From: Solea solea
Lineage: Eukaryota > Chordata > Actinopteri > Pleuronectiformes > Soleidae
Assembly: GCF_958295425.1 (NCBI RefSeq)
Contig: NC_081137.1
Location: 9,091,738-9,155,737, forward strand
Direction of reading: 5' to 3'
DNA length: 64,000 bases
A program made the translations under genes and the position numbers. The notes below the pieces were generated by a model that ran no database searches, was not told the DNA's origin, and saw nothing but the letters and a program-made list of their open reading frames with translations. Positions 23,701 through 33,677 of this stretch are shown here, in pieces (position 1 is the stretch's first letter; each line of letters starts with the position of its first letter).

Positions 23701-26605
23701 AGAAAAACAAATCCTAACAGTGAAATCATTGCAAAATCAAACACTGAGGGTACAGAACTAAATCTTTTAAGATGTTAACTTCATGTGTGAGGTTTATGTT
23801 ATGGGAAAGTAGAAAAATGAAAAAAATTCGGAAACAGCCTTATCTCAGCTGAATGCGCACACAAACAGACACCAATAGAAAAACATATCCCAACAGTGAA
23901 ATCTTTGCAAAATCAAACAGTGAGTGTACAGAACTAAATCTTTTAAGATGTTAACTTCATGTGTGAGGTTTATGTTATGGGAAAGTAGAAAAATGAAAAA
24001 AATTCGGAAACAGCCTTATCTCAGCTGAATGCGCACACAAACAGACACCAATAGAAAAACAAATCCTAACAGTGAAATCATTGCAAAATCAAACACTAGG
24101 GGTACAGCACTAAATCTTTTAAGATGTTAACTTCATGTGTGAGGTTTATGTTATGGGAAAGTAGAAAAATGAAAAAAATTCGGAAACAGCCTTATCTCAG
24201 CTGAATGCGCACACAAACAGACACCAATAGAAAAACAAATCCTAACAGTGAAATCATTGCAAAATCAAACACTAGGGGTACAGCACTAAATCTTTTAAGA
24301 TGTTAACTTCATGTGTGAGGTTTATATTATGGGAAAGTAGAAAAATGAAAAAAAATCCGGAAACAGCCTTATCTCAGCTGAATGCGCACACAAAGAGACA
24401 CCAATAGAAAAACACATCCCAACAGTGAAATCATTGCAAAATTAAACATTGAGGGTAAAGAAGTATATGTTATAAGATCTTAAGTTCATTTGTTAGGTTT
24501 ATATTATGGGACAGTAGAAAAATGAAAAAAATCCGAAAACAGCCTTATCTCAGCTCAATGGGGCACAAACAGACACTTATAGAAAAACACATCCCAACAG
24601 TGAAATCATTGCAAAATCAAACAGTGAGTGTACAGAACTAAATCTTTTAAGATGTTAACTTCATGTGTGAGGTTTATGTTATGGGAAAGTAGAAAAATGA
24701 AAAAAATCCGGAAACAGCCTTATCTCAGCTGAATGCGCACACAAACAGACACCAATAGAAAAACAAATCCTAACAGTGAAATCATTGCAAAATCAAACAC
24801 TGAGGGTACAGAACTAAATCTTTTAAGATGTTAACTTCATGTGTGAGGTTTATGTTATGGGAAAGTAGAAAAATGAAAAAAATTCGGAAACAGCCTTATC
24901 TCAGCTGAATGCGCACACAAACAGACACCAATAGAAAAACACATCCCAACAGTGAAATCATTGCAAAATTAAACATTGAGGGTAAAGAAGTATATGTTAT
25001 AAGATCTTAAGTTCATTTGTTGGGTTTATATTATGGGAAAGTAGAAAAATGAAAAAAATCCGAAAACAGCCTTATCTCAGCTGAATGCGCACACAAACAG
25101 ACACCAATAGAAAAACAAATCCAAACAGTGAAATCATTGCAAAATCAAACACTGAGGGTACAGAACTAAATATTTTAAGATGTTAACTTCATTTGTGAGG
25201 TTTATGTTATGGGAAAGTAGAAAAATGAAAAAAATCCGGAAACAGCCTTATCTCAGCTGAATGCGCACACAAACAGACACCAATAGAAAAACAAATCCTA
25301 ACAGTGAAATCATTGCAAAATCAAACACTGAGGGTACAGAACTAAATCTTTTAAGATGTTAACTTCATTTGTGAGGTTTATGTTATAGGACAGCAGAAAA
25401 ATGAAAAAAATCCGGAAACAGCCTTATCTCAGCTGAATGCGCACACAAACAGACACCAATAGAAAAACAAATCCTAACAGTGAAATCATTGCAAAATCAA
25501 ACACTGAGGGTACAGAACTAAATCTTTTAAGATGTTAACTTCATGTGTGAGGTTTATATTATGGGAAAGTAGAAAAATGAAAAAAAATCCGGAAACAGCC
25601 TTATCTCAGCTGAATGCGCACACAAACAGACACCAATAGAAAAACACATCCAAACAGTGAAATCTTTGCAAAATTAAACACTGAGGGTAAAGAAGTATAT
25701 GTTATAAGATCTTAAGTTCATTTGTTAGGTTTATATTATGGGAAAGTAGAAAAATGAAAAAAATCCGAAAACAGCCTTATCTCAGCTGAATGCGCACACA
25801 AACAGACACCAATAGAAAAACGAATCCAAACAGTGAAATCATTGCAAAATCAAACACTGAGGGTACAGAACTAAATATTTTAAGATGTTAACTTCATTTG
25901 TGAGGTTTATATTATGGGACAGTAGAAAAATGAAAAAAATCCGAAAACAGCCTTATCTCAGCTCAATGGGGCACAAACAGACACTTATAGAAAAACACAT
26001 CCCAACAGTGAAATCATTGCAAAATCAAACACTGAGGGTACATAACTAAATCTTTTAAGATGTTAACTTCATTTGTGAGGTTTATGTTATGGGAAAGTAG
26101 AAAAATTAAAAAAGTCCGGAAACAGCCTTATCTCAGCTGAATGCGCACACAAACAGACACCAATAGAAAAACACATCCAAACAGTGAAATCTTTGCAAAA
26201 TCAAACACTGAGGGTACAGAACTAAATCTTTTAAGATGGTAACCTCATTTGTGAGGTTTATGTTATGGGAAAGTAGAAAAATTAAAAAAATGCGGAAACA
26301 GCCTTATCTCAGCTGAATGCGCACACAAACAGACACCAATAGAAAAACACATCCAAACAGTGAAATCTTTGCAAAATCAAACACTGAGGGTACAGAACTA
26401 AATCTTTTAAGATGTTAACCTCATTTGTGAGGTTTATGTTATGGGACAGCAGAAAAATAAAAAAAATCCGGAAACAGCCTTATCTCAGCTGAATGCGCAC
26501 ACAAACAGACGCCAATAGAAAAACACATCCAAACAGTGAAATCATTGCAAAATCAAACACTGAGAGTACAGAAGTATATCTTATAAGATGTACATTTCAT
26601 TTGTT
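20737..26605 (+). repeat. B' satellite array, about 33 diverged B monomers
   Basis: This is a continuous tandem array of a B relative, period 175-176 bp, with no A and no C. It differs from B throughout: CAGCCTTATCTCAGC replaces the CAGTCGTATTCCAGC of B, and CACACAAACAGACAC replaces the CACAAAAACAGAC form. Two subtypes intermix. One has AAGATGTTAACTTCATTTGTGAGG. The other has AAGATCTTAAGTTCATTTGTTAGG and is often followed by TCAATGGGGCACAAAC, which is one base shorter. From about 23,200 to 24,300 several nearly identical units with TTCATGTGTGAGG follow one another, a local amplification. The array decays at about 26,600. Confidence 0.9.
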
Positions 26606-26702
26606 CAGTTAACTGTCATAATCAAACTTTAAAAAAATATTTCTACAATGTTTTTTTCAACAAATGTTGCTTTCACAGCACACATTATTGTTGTAATCAT
26701 AT

Positions 26703-26765
26703 CATTATTATTATTAATATTATTATTATTATTGCTGTTAATATTATTATTGTTATCATCACCAT
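26703..26765. repeat. ATT/TTA-rich microsatellite
   Basis: Imperfect ATT trinucleotide run with GTT and ATC interruptions, followed by an ATC-rich stretch. Simple-sequence DNA. Confidence 0.85.
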
Positions 26766-27114
26766 CATTATATTTATGTCATTAATACATTGACATTATA
26801 TTAACATAAAAAAACAAAAACTTGCGCACTCATTCTATTGGGAACAATGACATGATGATGCTGAAGGGCCACCTTCAGCATTTGCTTCCGATTTTCATTA
26901 AGTTTCGATTCCACCTTACAAAAATGCACGTTTCGGCCAGTAGGGAGAAGTGCAAATTCAGGAATGGTTGCAATAGAATTCAGTCAGCATTCATATTTGA
27001 GATGGACTTTCTCCTGTAGTCCAAAGTAGATATGGACATATAGGGGATCACTGGAAAAATAAGGAGCTGTAGTATGCAAAGCAGGTGACATATTTCATGG
27101 GAAATCATATTAGG

Positions 27115-27128
27115 CCACTAGAGGGCAG
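27115..27128 (+). promoter_or_regulatory. CTCF-core-like site
   Basis: CCACTAGAGGGCAG matches every position of the usual CTCF core consensus CCASYAGRKGGCRS. It lies in the single-copy island between satellite blocks. Such cores also occur within old interspersed repeats, so occupancy is unproven. Confidence 0.4.
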
Positions 27129-27573
27129 TGCAAAGTCACAAATTGTTGCAAAATAATTGTCAAAATCTTGACTTTTGAGCTTGATTTTCTCCAAAATTCT
27201 CAAACCAGGAAAATTCATCACAAATGCCCGATCACGATATGATAATATCAAAATTCTAAGATCATATCTTGTCTCATGTCATGATATAGCTATAGTCATG
27301 CCTTCCTCATCATAGTTCACATTCCATTTGTCAGAGATAAAATATGAATCCATAACCCATTTTGAGAGGCAGGTTCTCATAAGGTTGGGAAGTGTCAACT
27401 ATTTGGGTTGCCACTGATGGGTAGACTCCCCTGTTTAAATGTTGGAGTTTAAGTATTTCGGGCAACACCATGTTAGTTTTTGAAACCAGAAACAACCATA
27501 GTTATAAGGAAGGGATGGATACTGATAGCTTGTCCACTACAAATCCACCTATAACTGCAACTTTGCAAACATG

Positions 27574-27622
27574 AAATGCAGAGCTGTCAATCACACACGG
27601 TGGGACTGACAGCTCTGCATTT
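27574..27622. repeat. Perfect 16-bp inverted repeat (hairpin)
   Basis: Arms AAATGCAGAGCTGTCA (27574-27589) and TGACAGCTCTGCATTT (27607-27622) are exactly complementary around a 17-nt loop. It could be the end of a small palindromic element or a stem-loop transcript. No further support is seen. Confidence 0.5.
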
Positions 27623-28563
27623 AAATGTAAAATTAAATTTACATTGTGGACATGCAGCTCTACTGAAGAGGAACTAAGACCATAAACCCTTTAGAACAAT
27701 GTATGCAGGGCACCAGACTAACTTTTTACTAGGAGCACAGTAGCCCCCCCTATAACTGAATGTTTTAGGAGAGCAAGCAGAACATTTAGGGGCGCACACC
27801 TTAAACATTTCCTCTCATTTTCACTGTATTACTGATCAATACTTCGATAATAATTGAATAAATTGCAATGTGCTGTTTAGAATTCCCAGTGAATTTTTAT
27901 TGTGCACTTGTTTGTTAAAGAATAAGATCACATAAGAGACATTAAGTGTACATAAAATACCATCACTGTCACTACAGTACAATTATTAACTAGAAGTGGC
28001 CCGGTACTGTCCAGTACACAGAACCGGCACTTTTATTTGTGTACTGGCACATTTCACAAGATGCCGGTAATCTCTTATCAGTCCACTTGATTATGGTCCA
28101 GAGCAATCATGTCTCAGGGTACACTATGTGACGTTCACCTGTTCTCGCAAAAGTCAAGTGTTTATTCCTTGAGTTTGGAGTTTTTATTTTCTATCTAATC
28201 TCTATCTGGAAGACGACCGCTGTGGCGACCATCATCATGCTTCAAGAGCATGAGTTAGCTCATCCACACACTCATACTTTCTGATATAATAAAAATAAAC
28301 ATGGAGCTGGCAAGTTGAGGCTTGAAAATATCAGAGGACGATGCACAGAAGGGATTAAGCTGGGATATTGCCCGGTATCCTGGACTCTTGCTCAAAAATT
28401 AATAAATTGATAAAGTTGAACCTGAATTTTCCTTAACACTAAAACAAGGCCAGACCAAAAGTTTCACTCCCAGGGCTGGAGTATGCCAGGTGTAATATTG
28501 TTAGATATTAATGTAGATGTTATGCAAGAATTTGATGATGCACAAGCCTGTTTTCTTTGTGTA

Positions 28564-28665
28564 TTACCTTAATGACTCTGTCCTGGCAGTGCTGGATGAT
28601 CTTACACAGCTCCTCTGTACCCTGAGACTCGAGACTCTGATGAAGGATCTGCTCAAACATCTAGT
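28564..28665 (-). CDS. Candidate host exon iii, unrecognised protein
   Basis: On the minus strand a TTTTACTAG acceptor is followed by an open stretch that translates as MFEQILHQSLESQG then TEELCKIIQHCQDRVIK, then AAG|GTAATAC, a good donor. The peptide looks like ordinary helical protein with balanced composition, unlike the surrounding AT-rich DNA. Two more candidate exons lie upstream on the same strand in the same phase. I do not recognise the family. It could be a live exon or a captured gene fragment. Confidence 0.4.
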   Translation of the reverse strand, partial: TRCLSRSFIRVSSLRVQRSCVRSSSTARTESLR

Positions 28666-28825
28666 AAAACACAATTTGTAGTTTTGTACCTAACTTTGTG
28701 GCATACATGCATGTAACACCAGACAAACTGACTCATATAGCAATATCCCATGAAATAATGTGATAATGTACTACACCCAGTTCCACAGTCTGTATTGTGG
28801 CATGTTTAACTGTTTAACTGTCAAC

Positions 28826-28909
28826 TGAGTTATCAAACCGCCAAAAGATGTTCGCCTTTAGTTCTACTGTGTCCTTGATCAATGCCACAGTCAGAACCTC
28901 ATCATTCAC
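28826..28909 (-). CDS. Candidate host exon ii, unrecognised protein
   Basis: Minus strand: an AG acceptor after TTTGTCAAAT, then 28 codons reading VNDEVLTVALIKDTV and ELKANIFWRFDNS. The proposed donor is a weak GTTGAC. Without a splice there, the frame stops a few codons later. Phase agrees with exons i and iii. The weak donor lowers confidence and may mean a decayed gene. Confidence 0.3.
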
Positions 28910-29073
28910 CTATTTGACAAACTCTAGTCAAACAGGAGCTACAGTGTAGGAAAATGATCAAGAAATAAAATGAGTGTCAATAAAATGATTAGCTCTCATA
29001 GAAACTTCCCATTGTGTTAACCAGTTAACCAATAACCTATATTAGACTGGTTAGTCAGTAGTTGAGGTTTCAC

Positions 29074-29229
29074 CTCTCTCATGGGGATCTGGGCCCTTTG
29101 GACAAACACTGACGGGCTGCTCACATCTAACTGTTGCTGCAGACCCTCAAGGCTCAGGTTCACCACCTTCTCATAGCAGCTGTGCATCTTAACTGGATGG
29201 AAAGCCAGCATGGAGATCTTCTCCATGTG
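29074..29229 (-). CDS. Candidate host exon i, unrecognised protein
   Basis: This 156-bp segment is 52 codons in phase 0. On the minus strand it is preceded by a long pyrimidine tract ending in CTTCCTCCTCAG, a strong acceptor, and followed by GAG|GTGAAAC. It begins HMEKISMLAFHPVKMHSCYE and ends VQRAQIPMRE. Codon content and both splice sites make it the best host-exon candidate in the window. The L1-like fragment lies a short way upstream on the same strand, in what would be the intron. I do not recognise the protein. Confidence 0.45.
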
Positions 29230-29259
29230 CTGAGGAGGAAGACAAGAAGGGAGAGGAAG

Positions 29260-29694
29260 AGATGGATGAGAATTGAATTGAGTCAAGCGATTACCATCAG
29301 AGCTGAGTTTCAAGACTTTAGAGCTCACTCTGTCGTTTACATCGATGACAGTGTTAAAGTCGCCACATAAAATAATTTTGTATCCGACCAATAGCGGTTC
29401 TTTAAGTCTTTTAAAAAGTTGAAAAATGTTTGTTCTCTCATGAGAGGTGTACACGTGTATCGTTCGTATTTTTTCTCCTCGGTAAAAACAATCCAACATG
29501 AGCAATCTACAAGGAATTAAATTAGGAAATCAGTCGTTTTACGAATAATAGTGACATCACCAGTTTTAGAAAAAAGATCCCACCATCAGCTTTACTTTCG
29601 CCAATAGAAATTACACTTAGACCTTTGTTCCACATGCTGGCTACCTTTACTCTTTACTTGTGTTCAGTCTCAGTTCTTGACAACATAATATGTC
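29260..29694 (-). pseudogene. L1/Tx1-like LINE endonuclease fragment, decayed
   Basis: The minus-strand reading shows DILCCQELRL near the start, a degraded middle with stops, then IRTIHVYTSHERTN and KIILCGDFNTVIDVNDR. The GDFN motif with the preceding VGYKIILC strand is characteristic of L1-clade endonucleases. Frameshifts and stops show it is long dead. It lies head-to-head with L1-like RT-end sequence on the plus strand. Confidence 0.55.
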
Positions 29695-29832
29695 AAAGTC
29701 AGTTTTCAACAAGAATTTAATTTGTTGGGCTCTAAAAGAATTTGATTGGATGCCATGGGCATTCCAAGATGAAACTTTGGGGAAGGTCATAAATGTTTGG
29801 GGGGAAGCTATGGTGTGGGTTTGTCGTCATTT

Positions 29833-29871
29833 TATAATATATATATATATATTTATATATATTTATTTTAT
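29833..29871. repeat. AT microsatellite
   Basis: Imperfect (AT)n with TTT interruptions, lying between the two L1-like pieces. Confidence 0.85.
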
Positions 29872-30097
29872 AACAAGCTTTTCTTTTCTTTTTCTCTACC
29901 TCTACAAAAGGTGTTTCATGATCATCATCAGGCTCTGGAGCGGGGAATTCAGGAGTGGGAGAGAAAGAGCCAAAGTTGTTGCTGTAAGGGGGGCTCTCTG
30001 CTGCAGCCTGCGGGTAAAGCGGGGTGCTGCCGACTCGCTGACCCTGACCCTTATACCTATTCCAAGCCCTACCAGTAGAGGTCCCCCAAACCCCAAT

Positions 30098-30780
30098 TTA
30101 TGAGCTGGAATAAAATGATATCAAAGTTTAGTTGGGGTGGCAAAAGACCCACGATAAGACTGGAAACTCTCCAGCTGCCAAAAGAAGAAGGAGGGATGAG
30201 ACTTCCAAAATTAAAGGAATACTACCATGCGGCCCAATTGAGATATATTGTAGGTTGGTGCAAACCAGACACAGTGAAATGCAATAGAAAAAGAGTTTGG
30301 AGAAAACCCAGTACAGAATATAATTGGGGATAAAGAAACATACAAGAAGATTCAAAACCAAATAGACACAATCACGATGTTCACATACAAAATATGGTTC
30401 AGCATAATAAAAAAAATATAAGATACAGAAAGACACTAATTTATTGAATATGATAGCAATTTTACACCGACTAGGTACGATATAGGATTTAAACAGTGGA
30501 CAACCAAGGGAATGGTGTGTTTTGGTGAAAGATGGACAGCTTGAGAGAGACAACTATATGACAGAGATCAGGATGGACCCCTCCTGAGAAGTGAATAGTG
30601 TGATCCAGATCATCATAATCAACGCATACAAAGAAACCACAATTAGAATTATATTGGGACTATATAAAAAAATGCTACAAAATACATTAAAAAAAAGATG
30701 GGAATCAGGATTTAACATAAAACTTAAAGATGAAGATTGGCTAAGATTGGTATAATCTGCCAGACATTAGCCTCATGTAT
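30098..30780 (+). pseudogene. L1/Tx1-like LINE C-terminal region, decayed
   Basis: The plus strand reads SWNKMISKFSWGGKRP, then LETLQLPKEEGGMRLPKL and YYHAAQLRYIVGWC. This is the block found near the C-terminus of fish L1-clade RT proteins (W.GKRPRI, LQ.PKE.GG, YY.AAQL). Stops follow, then further remnants such as KKRWESGFNIKLKDEDWLR near 30,700. The piece lacks the catalytic RT core and is non-functional. Confidence 0.6.
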
Positions 30781-32052
30781 GAAACAAAGTGATTTTGAAG
30801 CAGAAACATATTTAGGTTACAAGGTCAGAGCTGCAGTGACTTCCTGACAAGTACAAATGAGCATTTCATGGGTTGTACTGGCAACAGATATGACAAATGT
30901 TGGGTGACTTGGAGATTTTTTTTTAATCAGTCTTGAATATGTCAAAGATTACCCACAATATTAACTTTGAAGCATTGTTAGTTTTGTGTAGCATCAGATA
31001 AAACATGTACTCCCTCCCCTCTTCATTTGAAAAGAGGACATTTGTAATATGGAAATGATTGAATATTTGGTGGTTTTGAGGAGGACTGATGCAGGACAAA
31101 AGTATTAATCTTTTATGACAACAATTCTTGGGAGTGAACATTCCTGCCATATACTCAAGTGTATGGTGAAAACAATGTTCAGTGTTCTATTGATCTATTA
31201 ATAAAATGTTTTCATTTGAATTCCAATTTGCCAAGAGACCTTCTTACAAGAAAGTGTGCCATATGCACTAACACAGTGGAAATTAATCATAATGAAGCCT
31301 GAGGGTTAAGGAAACAGTTTGTCATCAACTAAATACTGTAGGTGTCCAAAGCCTGAGGGTCAACCTCTTTCCCCGGATGAAGCAGAATCCAGTCACGTTA
31401 ACTGTGCGTTGTAAGAATGGAAAAGACTGTCATAAAAAAAATAATAATAATTACAACACCCACACTATATCAACATTCAGAGTGGACCTAATTTTTAAGA
31501 ATAGAGGGATATATTTAGTGTATAGCCTACTTGTTAAATAGACAGGATACCTGCAGCAGCAGCACCAGCGAAGCTCTCTGAACAGATCAGCAATGTGACC
31601 CACAGTCCTCACAACCGAAGACGCAGCCGAAACACAGCAAGCGGTTCCGCGAAAACGGGAGCTTTGCAGCTGCGGGTCCGGGTGAGAGGACATCGGTTCT
31701 CACAGTGGAACTGTTCAGACAGAAAGTCTGGCTCCCGTGTAAACGTCGCAGACAACACCATCTCAGAGATAGGATACTGACTGCATTTAAACACTAAACT
31801 TTCGCAAAAAACAGCAAAGCGAAAAAGAAAAAAAAGAGCATGGAACATTTACATGTGCATATATTATTATTAACTATATTTCGATTAATGCGTGTGTGTT
31901 TAAATACATGTGTATGTATGTATTTTCAATGAGTGAAAAGACGTAGTTACTGTAATTAACGAACACATTTTAGCAATGGCCTGCTGTTTAGCTCATTATA
32001 ATATGTAAAATTTCACTTACCTCTACATTTTTGAGCATCTTCCTGTGACATG
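30781..32052. other. Low-copy sequence, nothing firmly identified
   Basis: Mostly AT-rich with a more GC-rich stretch at about 31,540-31,760. A minus-strand frame there starts MSSHPDPQLQ and reaches a GTATCC after TGCTGCTGCAG. This could be a 5' exon but has no protein similarity I recognise. No RNA gene is seen. Confidence 0.4.
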
Positions 32053-32238
32053 TCAATAGCCTCCCTCTACCACCAACTTCCCCAGTAATTCCATGGTCAG
32101 CGACTGATGCTGCAACTCCATTACATGTTCATCCACCTGCTGAGCAGACACTAACCTGTTCACCTTTTGGATATTAATCCGCTGCTGCTGTGGTGGGGAA
32201 CTACGTTGCGTTGGAGTGTGATGATGGTCGATAATTAT
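32053..32238 (-). CDS. Candidate exon or ORF end, unrecognised
   Basis: The minus-strand open frame contains SSPPQQQRINIQKVNRL and VDEHVMELQHQSLTMELLGK and ends VVEGGY at a TGA (32053-32055). The helical, glutamine-rich composition resembles real protein. A consensus GTAAGTG donor lies just beyond at 32014-32020, in a frame offset by one, so a frameshift or alternative splicing would be needed to use it. It is on the same strand as the candidate exons at 28.5-29.2 kb. Confidence 0.3.
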   Translation of the reverse strand: MIIDHHHTPTQRSSPPQQQRINIQKVNRLVSAQQVDEHVMELQHQSLTMELLGKLVVEGGY

Positions 32239-32557
32239 CTTAAAGCTACAGTAGTAGTTGAAATAAACTGCCCCTTTGTTTCACCATACATGCAAATGTT
32301 CGCTTCCAAGATTTTTTGTAATAAAAACATTACAGATTAAATCCTCTGCATTCTTTGTGCTTTTGGATTTTTTTTTGAGGATATCTTACACCAAATTGCT
32401 TCAAATTTGGTGTAGGTGAAGTTATTTTCCACTGTCAGGGAATATCAACATTTTTCATTATCATATAACACACTATTCAATCAATATCTGAAGCTAAAAT
32501 GATGTGGGTGTATTTTAGGGATATCATAGTATGGTGTGAATGTGGGTTTAGGAATAA

Positions 32558-32604
<47 letters not shown>

Positions 32605-33307
32605 GTGTGTCTGTGTGTCTGTGTGTATGTGCAACTCCAGGCACTTCTTGTTCTCACATCAAGTTCAAATCGACATGATACACAGGCACCTACACCTACA
32701 AAGAGGCTCATACACACATTCACTCTTTTGAGTAGAAAAAACCAAACAGGCATCTTGAGGGACTTCAAAGACTTGCCCTCTACGTGAACCCAAACAAAAG
32801 TCTGGTTTTGTTTACACAGGTGCAATTACAGGTAAACACAATGTTTCACTTTGTTTGGGGCTCAATTCATCCTGACTGTCAAAGACACAGTCTCAGACGC
32901 TGAAGACCTCAACCTCATCAACATCAGTCACAATGTACTGGAAAAGAAAAAGGTTAAATAATTTATCAAAACTAACCCTAACCCTATCATATTATAGTGA
33001 TTACATGTAAAATAATTACATCAAATCAAACATAAGCTAGATGTTTTGTATGACCTGTGTGATCATCCGTTTTTGATGAAGTTTAAAATCGATAATTTGT
33101 ATTAGTAGTGTATGATTTCACTTTCACTGAACTCAGTACCACTTATACTTCATATACTAGTAGTATGGAGTACTTTTACTGTATACGTTTTGGAGGAATA
33201 TAGGGTCAAAGTTCACTTTTTGAAACAAACAATAGGGTAACATTTTTTGATGAAGTATAAAATCCTTATTTTTTATCAGTAGTTTATGATTTTACTTTCA
33301 CTGGACG
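32239..33307. other. Low-copy sequence with a local tandem duplication
   Basis: Apart from the TG microsatellite, I see two related segments at about 33073-33132 and 33247-33306. Each reads TTGATGAAGT, then a variable stretch, then TGATTT(C/T)ACTTTCACTG, and they lie 174 bp apart. No gene is recognised. Open frames over the TG run are simple-repeat artefacts. Confidence 0.5.
32559..32630. repeat. TG microsatellite
   Basis: Pure (TG)22 at 32559-32602, followed by a compound tail with CTGTGTGTC and TATGTG interruptions. Confidence 0.95.
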
Positions 33308-33545
33308 TATTCAGCTGAGGTAAGGCTGTTTTCGGATTTTTTTCTTTTTTCTACTGTCCCATAATATAAACCTCACTAATGAAGTTAACATCATATAAGA
33401 TATACTTCTGTACCCTCAGTGTTTGATTTTGCAATGATTTCACTGTTGGGATGTGTTTTTCTATTGGTGTCTGTTTGTGTGCGCATCCAGCCGAGATAAG
33501 GCTGTTTTCTGATTTATTTTTTTTAGTATTCTTTTTTCTACTGTC
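33308..33545 (-). repeat. Inverted B'-type satellite piece, about 1.35 units
   Basis: The reverse complement contains GGACAGTAGAAAA, CAGCCTTATCTCGGC and CAAACACTGAGGGTACAG blocks of the B' family. All other B or B' DNA in the window is in plus orientation. The piece marks an inversion or insertion breakpoint at the right edge of the low-copy island. Confidence 0.85.
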
Positions 33546-33677
33546 CACGGTACTGTGCAAAGGTTTTAGGCAGTTGTGAAAAAAATGCTTTAAACAAAGA
33601 AATGCTTTCAAAAATGGAAGGGTTAATCATTTATTTTCATCAATCAACAAAATGCAGTGAATAAACAAAAGAGAAAT
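33546..33677. mobile_element. DNA-transposon end fragment (teleost Tc1/mariner-like?)
   Basis: The sequence starts ACGGTACTGTGCAAAGGTTT and continues with AATGCTTTCAAAAATGGAAG and ATCAACAAAATGCAGTGAA. I recall this text as a widespread teleost transposon end, but I cannot confirm the family from this window. The other end is not seen. Confidence 0.35.

Larger units (their letters stand above)
26606..28563. other. Low-copy AT-rich sequence, no gene seen
   Basis: The B' array fades out into AT-rich DNA without visible monomer structure. I see an ATT microsatellite, a CTCF-like site, two short hairpins and scattered text that looks like old interspersed repeats (27,700-28,300) which I cannot name. 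A 65-codon open frame at 26822 shows no recognisable protein. Confidence 0.6.

Noticed and set aside
20737..26605. CRISPR-like reading of the regularly spaced repeats
   Set aside because: The whole unit repeats with no unique spacers, and the DNA is eukaryotic; it is a satellite array.
26822..27019. 65-codon open frame in the low-copy island
   Set aside because: No protein-like pattern, motif or splice context; length is within chance for AT-rich DNA.
31451..31693. Minus-strand frame starting MSSHPDPQLQ as a 5' exon
   Set aside because: A GTATCC follows a plausible exon end, but there is no recognised protein, and overlapping frames in this GC-richer patch look equally good.
32481..32825. 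Open frames across the TG microsatellite
   Set aside because: Repeated TH or CV residues come from the dinucleotide run and carry no protein signal.
32976..32990. CTAACCCTAACCCT, two telomere-like units
   Set aside because: Two units are too few to indicate an interstitial telomere; chance is sufficient.
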